Assembly (NCBI GenBank): GCA_016801885.1
Contig: CM028898.1
Coordinates: 13,428,858-13,492,857, forward strand
From: Toxotes chatareus
Lineage: Eukaryota; Chordata; Actinopteri; Toxotidae
Length of the DNA stretch: 64,000 bases
Direction of reading: 5' to 3'
A program made the translations under genes and the position numbers. How positions within the stretch are numbered: position 1 is the first letter of the stretch; every line of letters begins with the position of its first letter. The notes beneath the pieces were generated by a model. It searched no databases, had not been told where the DNA came from, and was given only the letters and a program-made list of their open reading frames with translations. Shown here piece by piece: positions 12,101-21,325 of the stretch.

Positions 12101-14323
12101 TCTTCTGTTGTATTTCATCATAGATTCAACTCATTTGCCACTTAGTAGTTTTTGTTCTCAGTTCTGTTTTATTGACTTGTGGTGTATGACTCACTCTCTG
12201 ATAACATCCTTTGTTTTTCTTAATACATGATCACACAGATCAGCCCCCTGCGGCCTCAGAGACCAAGGAGTCAAGTTCTCAACCAGATGGGTGGAGACCG
12301 CCGCCTCTCTGTGTCCCCGGGGCCACCTTCTTCCTCCTCCAACTCCTCGTCCTCACCGGGACCTCCACCCATCACTCCCAGAAACAAACTCTCCTTTAGC
12401 ACACTGCACGCTGTTTCCAGTATGAGCGATCTTTTACTGTTCTCTCATTCCCATTCACACGCAGTTAAGAGGTTGTATCATCTTTTTGACTGGAGCTTAT
12501 GTCTGCAGGCCCTCTCTGCCTCACTCTGGCTGTGTTTTACCTCTTGCATCACTCATACCACATGCTGTGGTGCACATGATGATGCTCAGTTTGATCTCAA
12601 ACATAGCACTACTGTATGTGTGATATTAGCTACACTTCTTTAAATGGTCGTGCCAGTTATAACTGTCATCACTGCAGATTTGTCTCTTTCTCACTGTGCT
12701 GCCTGCTAACAGCAGGATCACACTGAAATAATTTAACTTCCATGTTCTTCTTTTGTAGCTCCTCAGTGATGTTCCCCTTCCACTGTGTGCAGAAACTTTG
12801 CTCTCTCAAAATTAAAATTTCTCACATTTTAATTCTTGAGAATTGGTCACAAAAACAGGGAATTGAGCAGAAATAAGCCATGTGATGCATTCTGGGTCCC
12901 AGACCCGCTGTTGAAGAAACACTAATGTGGTTTGATGATGAATACGAGCTGATGTGCCCGCTCTCGCACAGGTCTGGAGCTGAACGGGATGGGCTGCTCT
13001 GACAAGGGTGAAACCCCTCCCCCGCTGCCTGTGAAAGGCAGCACGGCTGATTACGGCAACCTGCTAGATAATCAAGACTTGACGAGTCCCTCGACGCCTC
13101 CACCACCCCCGCCACATCAAAGGGTAGGTGTTTTAATTAGGTGTGAGAGGAGCTCCTTAATGATGCATGGCACTCATAATGAAACAAGAGGCCACTACAC
13201 GCAATTGACATTTGGGTCAACCTCCTCCGCTATCTCCTACCCCTGGACGTCCAGTGCTAATGTACGTGCATTCATGTCTCTGTGTGTGCATGCATGTTTT
13301 ACACTCACATTTGTGCTTGTGCTGCATTTGTATGTCATTTTTGTAATCTGTGTCACAGAAGAGTGTAGGCATCAGTCAGTTAGCAGCAAGGGCCTACACC
13401 CGCCTGTCCATCCCGCTGTTATTTATACTCGCCCCCCCCCAGCCGGCCCAGCGCTCAGACGTGATTGATTGGATGATTACTTTACCTCTCACATCCATCA
13501 GGAGCTCTCCTGCTGTTAATCAGCGGCTCGTCTCTCCACACTCACCGACGTCTACGCCAGCCATCCTCTCTCCTCGCCACTCCGTTAACTAATCTTATTT
13601 ATCCACTGTCACGGCCCATGGACAGGTAGTAAAACGGAGCCTGGGTACACACAGTGTGGCAGCAGACTGACAGCAATGTAGCGAGAGCAGATGTTCTGAG
13701 ACTGAGTGACAGCCGCTCTTCATTTACAGTTCTTGATGGAGGCGGAGGTGAGGTCACGGTCAAGCATTACTCCTGTCTCTGTTGTGACCTCAGGAAGGCC
13801 ATGACGTAGGTGGAGAGAGAAGCTCAAACATTTCTGTCTTTTTCTGTCTGGACTGAATAAGATTAGATTTCAGGTATCTCAGTATTTCAAGTTTCAAGTT
13901 ACTACAACACCACATAAATATAAAGGCCCTTTGCACAGTCATGCATACTGCAAGATATGATTGGCTGAGGTTCAGTGTTTAATCTGACAAATACGCAGTC
14001 TGACGATTTAAGGCATTGTGATTACCTAATCTGACACAGTGACCGTCTTAAACGACATAAATGTTGTGTAAGCTGATCCTGGCATTAGTTCTTGTATTAA
14101 AAGACCTGCCAATCATTTTGGGCGTGATAGCAGGTTTTAATCCTGTGTTTTGGATTTTAGGGGAAAGCCAAGTTGTCTTCACTTGAGAATATTAAGATTT
14201 CAAGGTTGCTATTTCGTCTATTTGCAGCCCATTCCTCCTCCTTTGCCCAGCAAGACCCCCCCTCCACCTCCTCCAAAGACCACCAGGAAACAGGCCTCCA
14301 TCGATTCAGGAATTGTACAGTGA
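51..14323 (+). CDS. dock1: dock1 (DOCK180), 3' part of gene: last nine coding exons, partial at 5' end
   Basis: DOCK1 is an atypical Rac guanine-nucleotide exchange factor acting at the plasma membrane with ELMO and Crk in migration, phagocytosis and myoblast fusion. Nine plus-strand exons (51-137, 1869-2045, 2978-3061, 8501-8638, 10084-10226, 10794-10992, 12239-12419, 12972-13123, 14228-14323) join to 1257 nt, that is 418 codons plus TGA, with every intron GT-AG and the frame kept. Exons 1-4 (about residues 1-162) are the end of the DHR-2 catalytic domain ([39 protein letters not shown]). Exons 5-9 are the disordered tail with a lysine-rich stretch and two PPPLPxK Crk-SH3 motifs. The tail matches DOCK1 better than DOCK5 or DOCK2, ending in SGIVQ. 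Human DOCK1 is about 1865 aa, so roughly the last 22 percent is here; the rest lies before base 1. foxi2 downstream agrees with DOCK1 rather than DOCK2. Confidence 0.95.
1869..2045 (+). CDS. dock1: dock1 exon: DHR-2 lobe C with nucleotide-sensor loop
   Basis: The exon has 177 nt, phase 0 to 0, and encodes 59 residues from [15 protein letters not shown] to GGFTNYEK. The [13 protein letters not shown] stretch corresponds to the alpha-10 insert of DOCK DHR-2 domains. There, by family knowledge, a valine senses the nucleotide and displaces magnesium from Rac; which valine this is was not checked by alignment. The acceptor is CTGCTGCACAG and the donor AAG|GTAGTC. A second AG four bases into the exon would break the frame. 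Confidence 0.95.
2145..2380 (+). repeat. Old interspersed repeat (common percomorph family)
   Basis: The stretch contains, in order, GACATTTTGGGAAATAGGC, GATAGTTAGATGAGAAAATT, GCAGTTAGCTTAGCTAAGC, AAGACTGGA and CCTGGCTTTGTCCAAAA. I recognise this series as a very common teleost repeat with the GTTAGCTTAGCTTAGCATAAAGACTGGA core. It is diverged, lies within a dock1 intron, and shows no coding capacity. Family name not asserted. Confidence 0.65.
2978..3061 (+). CDS. dock1: dock1 exon: DHR-2 segment ([12 protein letters not shown]...)
   Basis: This exon is 84 nt, phase 0 to 0, 28 residues: it starts [20 protein letters not shown] and ends LIAWQ. It is preceded by a long pyrimidine tract and TTCTCCAG, and ends CAG|GTGAGA. 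It continues directly from NYEK in the preceding exon, as in vertebrate DOCK1. Confidence 0.95.
6322..6395. repeat. Poly(T) tract followed by TG microsatellite
   Basis: An uninterrupted run of 25 T (6322-6346) is followed, about 30 bases on, by roughly ten TG units (6376-6395), within the 5.4 kb dock1 intron. It is a simple length-variable repeat with no evident function. Confidence 0.9.
7929..7957. repeat. CT microsatellite
   Basis: Pyrimidine simple repeat (CT units with minor interruptions) in a dock1 intron, about 540 bases before the next acceptor, too far to be that exon's polypyrimidine tract. Confidence 0.85.
8501..8638 (+). CDS. dock1: dock1 exon: end of DHR-2 domain
   Basis: The exon is 138 nt, phase 0 to 0, 46 residues. 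It begins [20 protein letters not shown] and ends EKQYGVKTL, the last helices of the DHR-2 domain. The acceptor is TTGCTTCATCAG and the donor CTG|GTAAGT. A 5.4 kb intron separates it from the exon upstream, the largest intron seen within the gene in this window. Confidence 0.95.
10084..10226 (+). CDS. dock1: dock1 exon: serine-rich C-terminal linker
   Basis: This exon is 143 nt, entering in phase 0 and leaving after two bases of a glycine codon. It encodes [13 protein letters not shown] followed by [19 protein letters not shown] and SPSRPGSDG, matching the serine-rich region after DHR-2 in DOCK1 (human has [12 protein letters not shown]). The acceptor is GCGGTGTCAG and the donor GG|GTAACA. 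The frame is fixed by the match and by the split GGT codon completed in the next exon. Confidence 0.92.
10794..10992 (+). CDS. dock1: dock1 exon: polybasic segment of the C-terminal tail
   Basis: The exon is 199 nt: one base completes the split glycine codon, then 66 codons. It reads [20 protein letters not shown], then an arginine/lysine/glutamate-rich run ([17 protein letters not shown]), then EAVILSET. In DOCK-A proteins this basic region is thought to bind acidic phospholipids such as phosphatidic acid; that role is inferred here. The acceptor is TTTATTCAG and the donor ACG|GTATTT. Confidence 0.93.
12239..12419 (+). CDS. dock1: dock1 exon: SPLRPQRP segment
   Basis: This exon is 181 nt, ending one base into a serine codon. 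It encodes [20 protein letters not shown], then a Ser/Pro run, then [19 protein letters not shown]. The donor is CCA|GTATGAG. Splicing to the next exon gives AVSSLELNGM, which aligns with human SSLELNGM and so fixes both ends. The serine repeats ([13 protein letters not shown]) are typical fish-specific expansion. Confidence 0.92.
12972..13123 (+). CDS. dock1: dock1 exon: first Crk-SH3 PPPLPVK motif
   Basis: The exon is 152 nt: two bases complete the serine codon, then 50 codons. It encodes [13 protein letters not shown], then [20 protein letters not shown], then a polyproline run ending PPPPPPHQR. PPxLPxK is the consensus bound by the N-terminal SH3 domain of CRK/CRKL. The acceptor is CTCTCGCACAG and the donor AGG|GTAGGT. 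The reading frame stays open for a further 345 nt past the donor. Confidence 0.93.
14228..14323 (+). CDS. dock1: dock1 terminal coding exon: second PPPLPSK motif and stop
   Basis: The final coding exon is 96 nt: 31 codons and TGA. It begins [20 protein letters not shown] and ends [11 protein letters not shown], almost identical to the end of human DOCK1. The PPPLPSK motif is a second Crk-SH3 site. The acceptor is CTATTTGCAG. The stop at 14,321-14,323 begins the 3' UTR. Confidence 0.95.
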   Translation, partial: PIPPPLPSKTPPPPPPKTTRKQASIDSGIVQ

Positions 14324-15112
14324 ACAAAGACGCTGACAGCAGGACCAAACAACACACTGACAACACAACAAAAACACCATCAGCAGTAACCGCTCCCACC
14401 GAAAAGCGGTTGTTTTTACCCACACATTCCTCGCTCCCTGTCCCAGCTTGACAAGATGAATACCTCACTTGCAGCCCGCCCCCTCTTATCATCTTTTTTC
14501 ATTTAAAAAAATTTTTTCTTTTGCCTTCAGTTTGACGATGATGCAGTCTGCAACGGGGAGCGTGTTGCACAGATGAGTAGTCACTGAATTTGTAGATGCT
14601 GTCTACGACCGACACCATGCCACTTCAAGACTTTATCATGACATGAGATTGTGCTCAGATAGATAAGCTTGGACCGACAGCTTTCCAATACTGACCCACT
14701 CTCAAGTATATGAGAGCACATAGCTAATCAAAGCATAATTCCTTCTCTTTTTATTCATATTCCCACTGTGTACAGAGGTTTGTATATATGATTTGATTTT
14801 ATTTCAGGTTTTTTGTATGTGATTTGATCATGACTCTTTTTGTATTAACGTATCATTAGATTAAGCGGCATTTATATGAAACAAAAAAGGGCCTGTAGGT
14901 TTTGAATTGGCAGGGACTTGACAGGGTTGGTATGTGAGAAACTTTCGTGGATTTTATTGGTTAAATTTTGGAGTGCACATACAACTAACTCCTATCGCAT
15001 TATCATTGTTCAGACCTTGTCCTAGATTGCTGTAACCTTGGATTTCAATAATATTGACTGTTCCCAATTCACTACTGACATGACTTCTGAATAAACTTTA
15101 AAATGTATGTAT
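14324..15112 (+). other. dock1: dock1 3' untranslated region
   Basis: About 790 nt of AT-rich sequence runs from the TGA stop to just past the AATAAA at 15,090. Nothing coding is seen in it. The cleavage point is inferred from the hexamer; another AATAAA at 15,872 could serve a longer isoform. Confidence 0.6.
15090..15095 (+). terminator. dock1: poly(A) signal of dock1 (AATAAA)
   Basis: A canonical AATAAA hexamer lies about 770 nt after the dock1 stop codon. It is the first AATAAA I noticed downstream of the stop, so it is the best candidate for the main 3' end. Confidence 0.55.
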
Positions 15113-17320
15113 TTCTAAAAAAATATATGTTTGCCTCAATATTTTGTCTGAAGCAGAAGATGCTGAAAATAGATGTGAGTGTTTGCACATGTCTGAAATC
15201 CAAAACAAACTGGCAATCTGCATGTGTTTCCTCACGTCTACTGAACACTGAGTAATGACTCTCTCCGCCTGCTTGATTGACAGCCGTCACAGCAGCCACT
15301 TCATTACCAATGCACAGGCGTTTTATACCAGGACGCGTTAGATCACGGAATGACCTCTGTATAGGCTAATGCAATCTCATTTACATAATGTATCCGCTTA
15401 CAAAGCGATCATTTTTCTTCAGAGCTGAAAGTGGGAATCTGGAATGTGGCCCATATTCAAAGAAGATGAGCCAACAAACCACAGGTGCCAGCTTTGTCCT
15501 GCTTCATGTAATCTTAAATTCTGCTTGTTGTTGAAACTGATGAAGGTCATACTGGTTTCTTCACATTGCTGAAGCGTAACAACACGTGCGAATACGTCAG
15601 TCATTTTTTTGTGGTTTTGTTTAATTTTGTTGCTTGAAAATTACAGATTGGCTGTCATGAGACTCTAAGACACACAGGCTGACAAGTTTTTTTTTTCTCA
15701 GCTTTCTGTGCTTGATGGCTTTAATGTATTTTCACTCCAAATTAATGATTGGAGTTTGAACCATTAAGTCAGTGTATAATTATCAGTTGTGCAGCAGCTT
15801 TAAACTGAATTACTCTTTAATTAGTTTTGTAATATGTGCATTACTTTTGGGTGTCGGTGGAATAACTTGACTAATAAAGTTTAGTGACAGTAATCATTTT
15901 GGCATAGACAGTGCTTGAGGCACACAGCGTTTAGGAAATAGAGTCTTTAATCATAATAAAATATGTTGAGGTGTGGTAATACTTCAAACAATCAGTATAA
16001 TCACTTTTACTAATTGGAGGGAAATCATGGCTACATTAATCCCTCACATATTAAGGCAGCATTTACTATGTATTTCATTTGATCTTGTAGTTTTATGATC
16101 AGCAGTTCAACAGATTTTTTTTTTTCCAGTTTCCAGCTGCTATAAAATTGTGCTTCCATAATTTAATTGTAGCCAGTACAATTGGTAAATGTATTTACAG
16201 GCCCTGTTGTCTGTGCCATAAAACCAGCTTGTGGGACCTTTTTGAAGTGTTTGCCCCAGGTGGCTCATACTCCTCTGCTCTCCCATTCTGCTGACACTTT
16301 GTGAGTGGGTGTCCGCCTGAGGAGAAACACTCAAACTGTAGCATCTGCTGTTTCAGGGTGTCTTTTTTTTTCTTTTCCAAACATCTCTAGAAAGTTGGGT
16401 TTACAAAGCTCTCTTGTCCTAATTAGAAACACCTTTTCCATTCACGTTTTATGTGGGAAAAGCAGTCAAAAGAGACCACTTGTAATAGTGTAGCTCACTG
16501 GTTGTAGTACACTGGTAGCTCACCCTCTGCCAGATGACAAAATTTAATCCTTTTTTTTTTTAATTGTTCAACAAATGGAAAAAACGTAAACACTTTACTT
16601 TTGTGTATAATACTCTGCAGAACCAGTGTTCTCATGGTCTGCAGTCTATTTCATTTCCTTTCATCCTTCCTGTACCGCTCCCTCTTTCCTCATATGTGAT
16701 AGTCAAACAGTAAAATCCATTTAATCCTGGAGAGAACCAATCATTGCTGTGTACGTTACCACTGCTGAACACAAGGTACAGTATGTGCAGTTCAGGACCT
16801 TCATTTGACCATGTACTATCTGTCAAGATGATAAATTGCTCGCCAAACACAGAAAGAAATGGAGTAAGTAATATTCAATAAAAATGCAAGTTTTACGATC
16901 ATAGCAATGATATTTTCTCTCATGGTTTTTCCTCTTTTCTCCTTTTTTTCCCCAGTTCCTCTCAAAGTTTGACTACCTGACTCTCTCTAGGGACCATTAC
17001 CCTTCCTACAGTGCAGTGCAGTGCCGTACTCTATAGCTTGCAATAATAAGAACACAGTGGTGTTCATTAAAGCCTTTGCTCAGTGATAATGTACGTTCAA
17101 CCCACCACATGGTAATGTGAGCATCAAGCTGTTGGAATTTATGTTTTCAGCTGTTTCCATGTGAAAAGCGAAGCCAGCCACATGAAAAAAATGAATGACC
17201 ATTAATGACCAGTAACTTAACAGCCATCCCTAATTACCAATCAATGGCTACAAGACAAAATACTAGGATGTTGGCCACTGAACTGCTTAACAACAAGAGG
17301 GTGGTTAATAAGCAGGCGAG

Positions 17321-17356
17321 GTTTATACACTGATGTGTGTATAAACACATCAGTGT
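17321..17356. repeat. Two overlapping inverted repeats
   Basis: GTTTATACAC (17,321-17,330) pairs with GTGTATAAAC (17,337-17,346). ACACTGATGTG (17,327-17,337) pairs with CACATCAGTGT (17,346-17,356). The two perfect hairpins share bases, so only one can form at a time. No gene lies close by. Confidence 0.8.
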
Positions 17357-18469
17357 TTCATATATTCAGTACCTATAGAGAATATAGTTCTTCACTGATT
17401 TAATGAATAAGACAAATTTCTAAATATAACAAATCTTTACCAACTGATCTGAAATATCTCAAACAGAAATCAGGAACACATATACAACCCAAAATAGCTG
17501 ACAGGGAAAAAAACACAGGTGTTAATGAAAACATTAAGGAGTGCCAGCGTGTGTAATGCCTGGACCCCGAAACCAAAGCAGCTAAATGGAATTCAGCCAT
17601 CATTAATTTCATTATTTACACTGTGCTTTTCCTTGCTGTGACGTGTCAAAATGTCTTTTGTGAAAAAGGTCTAATGTGTTAGTCACCCCTCTTTACTCTG
17701 ACACACCTGCACTCATCACGGGTGCAGCCTGTCATTTTTACAAGTTGCATAATTAGTTGAATGGAAATCACCTGCGTGTAATTAAGGTGTGGCAAGTGGT
17801 TTTAGGTTAAATACACCTGAATCTGCCATGTCCAGGGGCTGCTTTAGTCAACATCCAGGCAAAAACTGCATCATGAAAACAAAGTAACAAACAAATCTGC
17901 GACAAGGTTACTGAATAGTACTAATCAGAGGAGGAAAGGTACAAGAAAATTTCCAGGGCACTGAATTTCAGTCATAATACATAATGCACGGTCAATAGTG
18001 GGGGAAAAAATGGCACTGCTGTAAATCTGCCTGGAACAGGCTTGTTGATGCTCTAAAGGAGCTACAAGGATCTATGGCTAAGGAGGAACACACCGCATAC
18101 AGCAAATGTTGCCCCTGTGATTCACCAAGAGCAGCTTCATGGAACAGTAGCAAAGAAAGAGGCTTAGAAAAAAGAAAAAAGAAAAAGTGGGAAAAAAAAA
18201 GGCTGACATGACATGACACACTGTGATGCTGTGATGTTCCTCTGCAGCCTGGAAGATTTGTGAAGATACAGGGTTCATAAATGCAGCAAAATGCATAGAC
18301 ATTTTAGAGGCAAGCCCACTGCAAACTGCAAGACGAGTGTGATTTGGAAGATTTATTCTACAGCAAGAGAACAACCTCAAACATAAAGCCACAGGAATGG
18401 CTTTCTTAACAAAAAATGCATGTTATCCTGGAATTGCCTAATTCACACCTCAATCCAATGTATTTGAGG

Positions 18470-18660
18470 CAATAATAAACTTTATGGTAAATTTCACTTA
18501 TGTAGCTCTTTTCAGTAAAGCAGTTAAGCTGCACTAAGGCAGGGACAAACAGAAAAATGTGCAGAACCAGGCTAAAACAATAAAATTACTTTTTAAAAAT
18601 GCCAAGGTACAACACAGTTGAAAATTGCTTATTATTTGTAGTCTTGGTCTAACTTAACAG
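18470..18660 (+). repeat. Repeat nested within the Tc1 fossil
   Basis: Between the transposase LNPI codons and its FxKExW region, where about 100 bases of transposase are expected, lies unrelated sequence beginning AATAATAAACTTTATGG with a CTTATGTAGCTCTTTTCA stretch and an ACAATAAAATTAC tail. This resembles the widespread teleost repeat with TAATAAACTTTATTTATATAGC. It suggests that a second element inserted into the Tc1 copy. Boundaries are approximate. Confidence 0.45.
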
Positions 18661-18663
18661 AGT

Positions 18664-18852
18664 TTGACCAATTTTGCAAAGAATAAATGGGAGAAAAATG
18701 CACTGCTCATATGTACAAAGCTGACACAGTTCTGTCTTCATAGACCCAAGGCTGCAATTGCTGCCAGAAGGTACCTCTGCAAAGTACTGACTTTAGGGGG
18801 TGAACATTTATGGCATCAGTTACTTGGTTATTTATATTTGTACTTTATTTAA
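18664..18852 (+). pseudogene. Remnant of Tc1 transposase C terminus
   Basis: A 62-codon open frame keeps the spacing of the end of a Tc1 transposase: NFAKNKWEK..., a middle part corresponding to the CxKLxQ region, then RPKAAIAARRYLCKVLTL. The last part matches the usual K(A/V)IAAKGG...TKY ending with the terminal stop lost. It is a fragment within the fossil transposon and not a gene. Confidence 0.65.
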
Positions 18853-19014
18853 TTTAATTACTAATTTAAATCAGTTTTCCAATTTTGTTTTCACCCTGGC
18901 ATTCAGAAGTTTTAGGGTGAAGAGTATCAAAGCTTTATTACATCCACAGTTCTTTAAAGTTGTGAAACAATAAAACTCTAATAAGTCCAAGGGGGGTCCA
19001 GTAGGTTTTTCTTT

Positions 19015-19036
19015 AAAAAAAAAAAAAAAAAAAAAC
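19015..19036. repeat. Poly(A) tract
   Basis: A22 homopolymer immediately after the Tc1 fossil. It may be a chance simple repeat or the scar of a retroposed sequence; no linked retroelement body was recognised. Confidence 0.85.
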
Positions 19037-19944
19037 ATAGTTACTGTAACCTGCTTATTGCTTTGCTATGATAAGTTCTCTCCAAACTATGAGATGGGAA
19101 TAAAAAGTTTCATCAGTGGCATAATTCACTTATCAAGAATACCCAGTGCATACTCAATATCTAGACTTGCAATTGAAAAGGGATAAAGGGTGAAGCATTT
19201 CAGCAGTGGTAATATTACATGGTTAACTGGCAGCTATTTCAATAGGCTCTCAGTGATTTGTGCTCAGGCATTATGCTTCACCCTCTCTCTCCTCAAAGCA
19301 TAGGGAAATGCATCGCTTAATTGAGAGAATTTCCAAAGGCTTTGTGGGGGGGGGGGGAGCTGTGAGCTGGCTCTTTCTCTCCAGGAGAAATGTATTTACA
19401 ACGCACTCTATCCCCAGCTCATTTGTCATTTCAGCCTGGAATAATGTGTATATTTTCCTTCGCTCTTGACACACTTTCATTTGCTAGGAGGCCGCAAATG
19501 TGCATGCTCCTCTTTAAATGTCTCCTTGGCATAATGAAAGAGGACAATATTTCCATAAATCAGCAGTCGTGCATATATCCAGTCACAACTGTCCATGGGG
19601 TTTTCATGGCTTTTTTCCAAATGGATACTTGCTTCAAGCACACAATATTGGACATGGTTAGCGGTTGCTATTATACTGTTAATATGGCCGACACTCAGTG
19701 AATACATAATGTTTAGGGAGTTAAGTTAGCTGTCCTAATGTACAGATTAGTTTTTGTTTTACTAGGGCTATTCTCTGTCATTTAATTGTCAGAATTATAT
19801 AACTACGGCTAATAAAAGTTAGGTTGTAGGAATGTTATTTAGTATGAATTAATCTTCAAAATGGCAGGAAACATTCAGAGAGAAGGCCAAAAATCTACAG
19901 CCATGCTGGCAGCTCTCTGCAAGTATTCAGCCATTACCTGAGGC

Positions 19945-20192
19945 AAAGTCTGTTCCAAATTTCATGGCAATCCATTCAATCCACTCAAAACCACAACCAG
20001 CTGGTGGCACACTAGTGGAAAAGTCAGGGGATGACCAGAACCAACAAGATTCAATCTCTGGGGACCATGAATTAAAAAATGTAATGATAGCTCATCTGAT
20101 AGTAGTTAATATATTTTAGTCTTGACCAAAGTGGTGCACTGACTGAGCAACACTGCCATCCATAGAACCATGTCACTAGCATGGCTAAAAAT
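19945..20192 (+). repeat. Old interspersed repeat, family A, forward copy
   Basis: It contains CCAAATTTCATGGCAATCC, then AGTGGAAAAGTCAGGGGATG, then GACCAAAGTGGTG, CACTGCCATCC and CTAGCATGGCTAAAA. This series is a common percomorph repeat (usual form: GTCTGGACCAAAGTGGTGGA ... CATTGCCATCC). A second copy lies in the opposite orientation at about 57.1-57.5 kb. Confidence 0.65.
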
Positions 20193-21184
20193 ATTATGAT
20201 GGATAAAAGTGTGGTATGGTGAAGGCAGCAGCTGTTTGGTGGAAATGTAGAACTTTCTGCTGTTACTTACCATGTAAATATGATTTCCTGCTTTCCAATC
20301 CAGCCAAAAAACCTTTAATATATGCCACCCCCTCACTTACTCTTTGTATCGACTGATGCCATTTACAGTTAACTATCTAATAAAGAAGAAAATGCCATAA
20401 AATTCATCTTAAAAGTAGCATGGTGATTGCCATTCTAAATGTCAACCTGAATGGAAATGAAAGAGATTTGCATTTATATCACATCACTAAATGTACAGCC
20501 CGTTGTAGCTCCTTGTAAACAAACATGCAGCTTCACCAGCAGTCAATAGATGTCAACATGACAGTGGATTGTGGTGTGTAGCTGTCACAGATAGTGTCAC
20601 GCAGGAACCATAAGGCCCTTTTCTATCACAGCAGAGTTGTCACTGAGTGGTTCAGTAAATCGACTGAATGAGTTGTGTTCAATGACAGACAAATATCACT
20701 TGTGTGGAGAGAACAAGGCTGGTGTTATTTTATTCTTCTGTAAGAGGATCTGCATTGCTCTCCAGAAATGTGAAACTAAACATTGTCATTCAGTCAATTC
20801 AACAAATCGCCTCAATACCAGTCCCTGCTGTTTACTGAAAATTCTTTATTTAATTTCTTTGTAAACACAATAGATGCTGAATCACTGAGAATGTGATTCA
20901 TAATCATTTTTGTGTCAGTTCCTTTGAAGCAATTTCATAAAACACCACTGTATTCAGAAATATATACTCATGAGCACAACGCAAACTGATATAGTAAAAT
21001 CTCAAAATAAAAAAAAATCTCAATAAAAAAATTTGGACTCGGGGCCCCTCTACATGACCAGGGCCGCAAGGTTAAAAACTGTGCTAATGAAGAATCGATC
21101 TTAGCTGATGTTGTACTTCAGTGGTGCAAATTCATTAACAAATTTGCAACAAATCGAATTAAGTCAGTTGATATGGTAGCTGCC

Positions 21185-21325
21185 CACGTTACCAGTAAAA
21201 TTTTGTGGCATGACTATGAGCTCTAGGAAATTTTTATGGGTGTTTTTCACCACTTTCCAGTGTCTTATAGAATGAACGATTGATAAATTGAGAAAATAAT
21301 CAGCAGCCCTGGTTGCAGCCCTGCT
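21185..21325 (+). repeat. Old interspersed repeat, family B, 3' fragment
   Basis: TTTTTCACCACTTTCCAGTG, TTATAGAATGAACGATTGAT, TTGAGAAAATAATCAGCAG and GGTTGCAGCCCTGCTCTAAA match the 3' part of a ubiquitous teleost repeat ending in ATTAATCGAGAAAATAATC and GTTGCAGCCCT. Other copies are near 54.2-54.4 kb and 60.8-61.1 kb, all in the same orientation. Confidence 0.65.

Larger units (their letters stand above)
138..14227 (+). other. dock1: dock1 introns (eight)
   Basis: The introns are 138-1868, 2046-2977, 3062-8500, 8639-10083, 10227-10793, 10993-12238, 12420-12971 and 13124-14227. I see no additional coding exon in them. Contents worth noting: an old interspersed repeat at about 2145-2380, T25 at 6322-6346 followed by a TG repeat, and a CT microsatellite near 7930. 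The many short open frames here lack similarity to anything I know and change strand at random. Confidence 0.8.
17690..19000 (+). mobile_element. Fossil Tc1/mariner-type DNA transposon, inactive
   Basis: The order of fragments matches a fish Tc1-like element read on the plus strand: GTTGAATGGAAATCACCTG near 17,756, GGCAAAAACTGCATCATGAA near 17,857, a stretch near 18,014 encoding the ...TAVNLPG(T/R)GL region of the transposase, CACCAAGAGCAGCTTCATGG near 18,123, CTCAATCCAATG near 18,451 (transposase LNPI), AAGGCTGCAATTGCTGCC near 18,748, and a 3' end with ACTGACTTTAGGGGGTGAA and GTCCAAGGGGG. Stops, frameshifts and an inserted repeat destroy the transposase, so it cannot move itself. The end coordinates are approximate; the left terminal repeat is not clear. 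An A22 run follows at 19,015. Confidence 0.75.
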
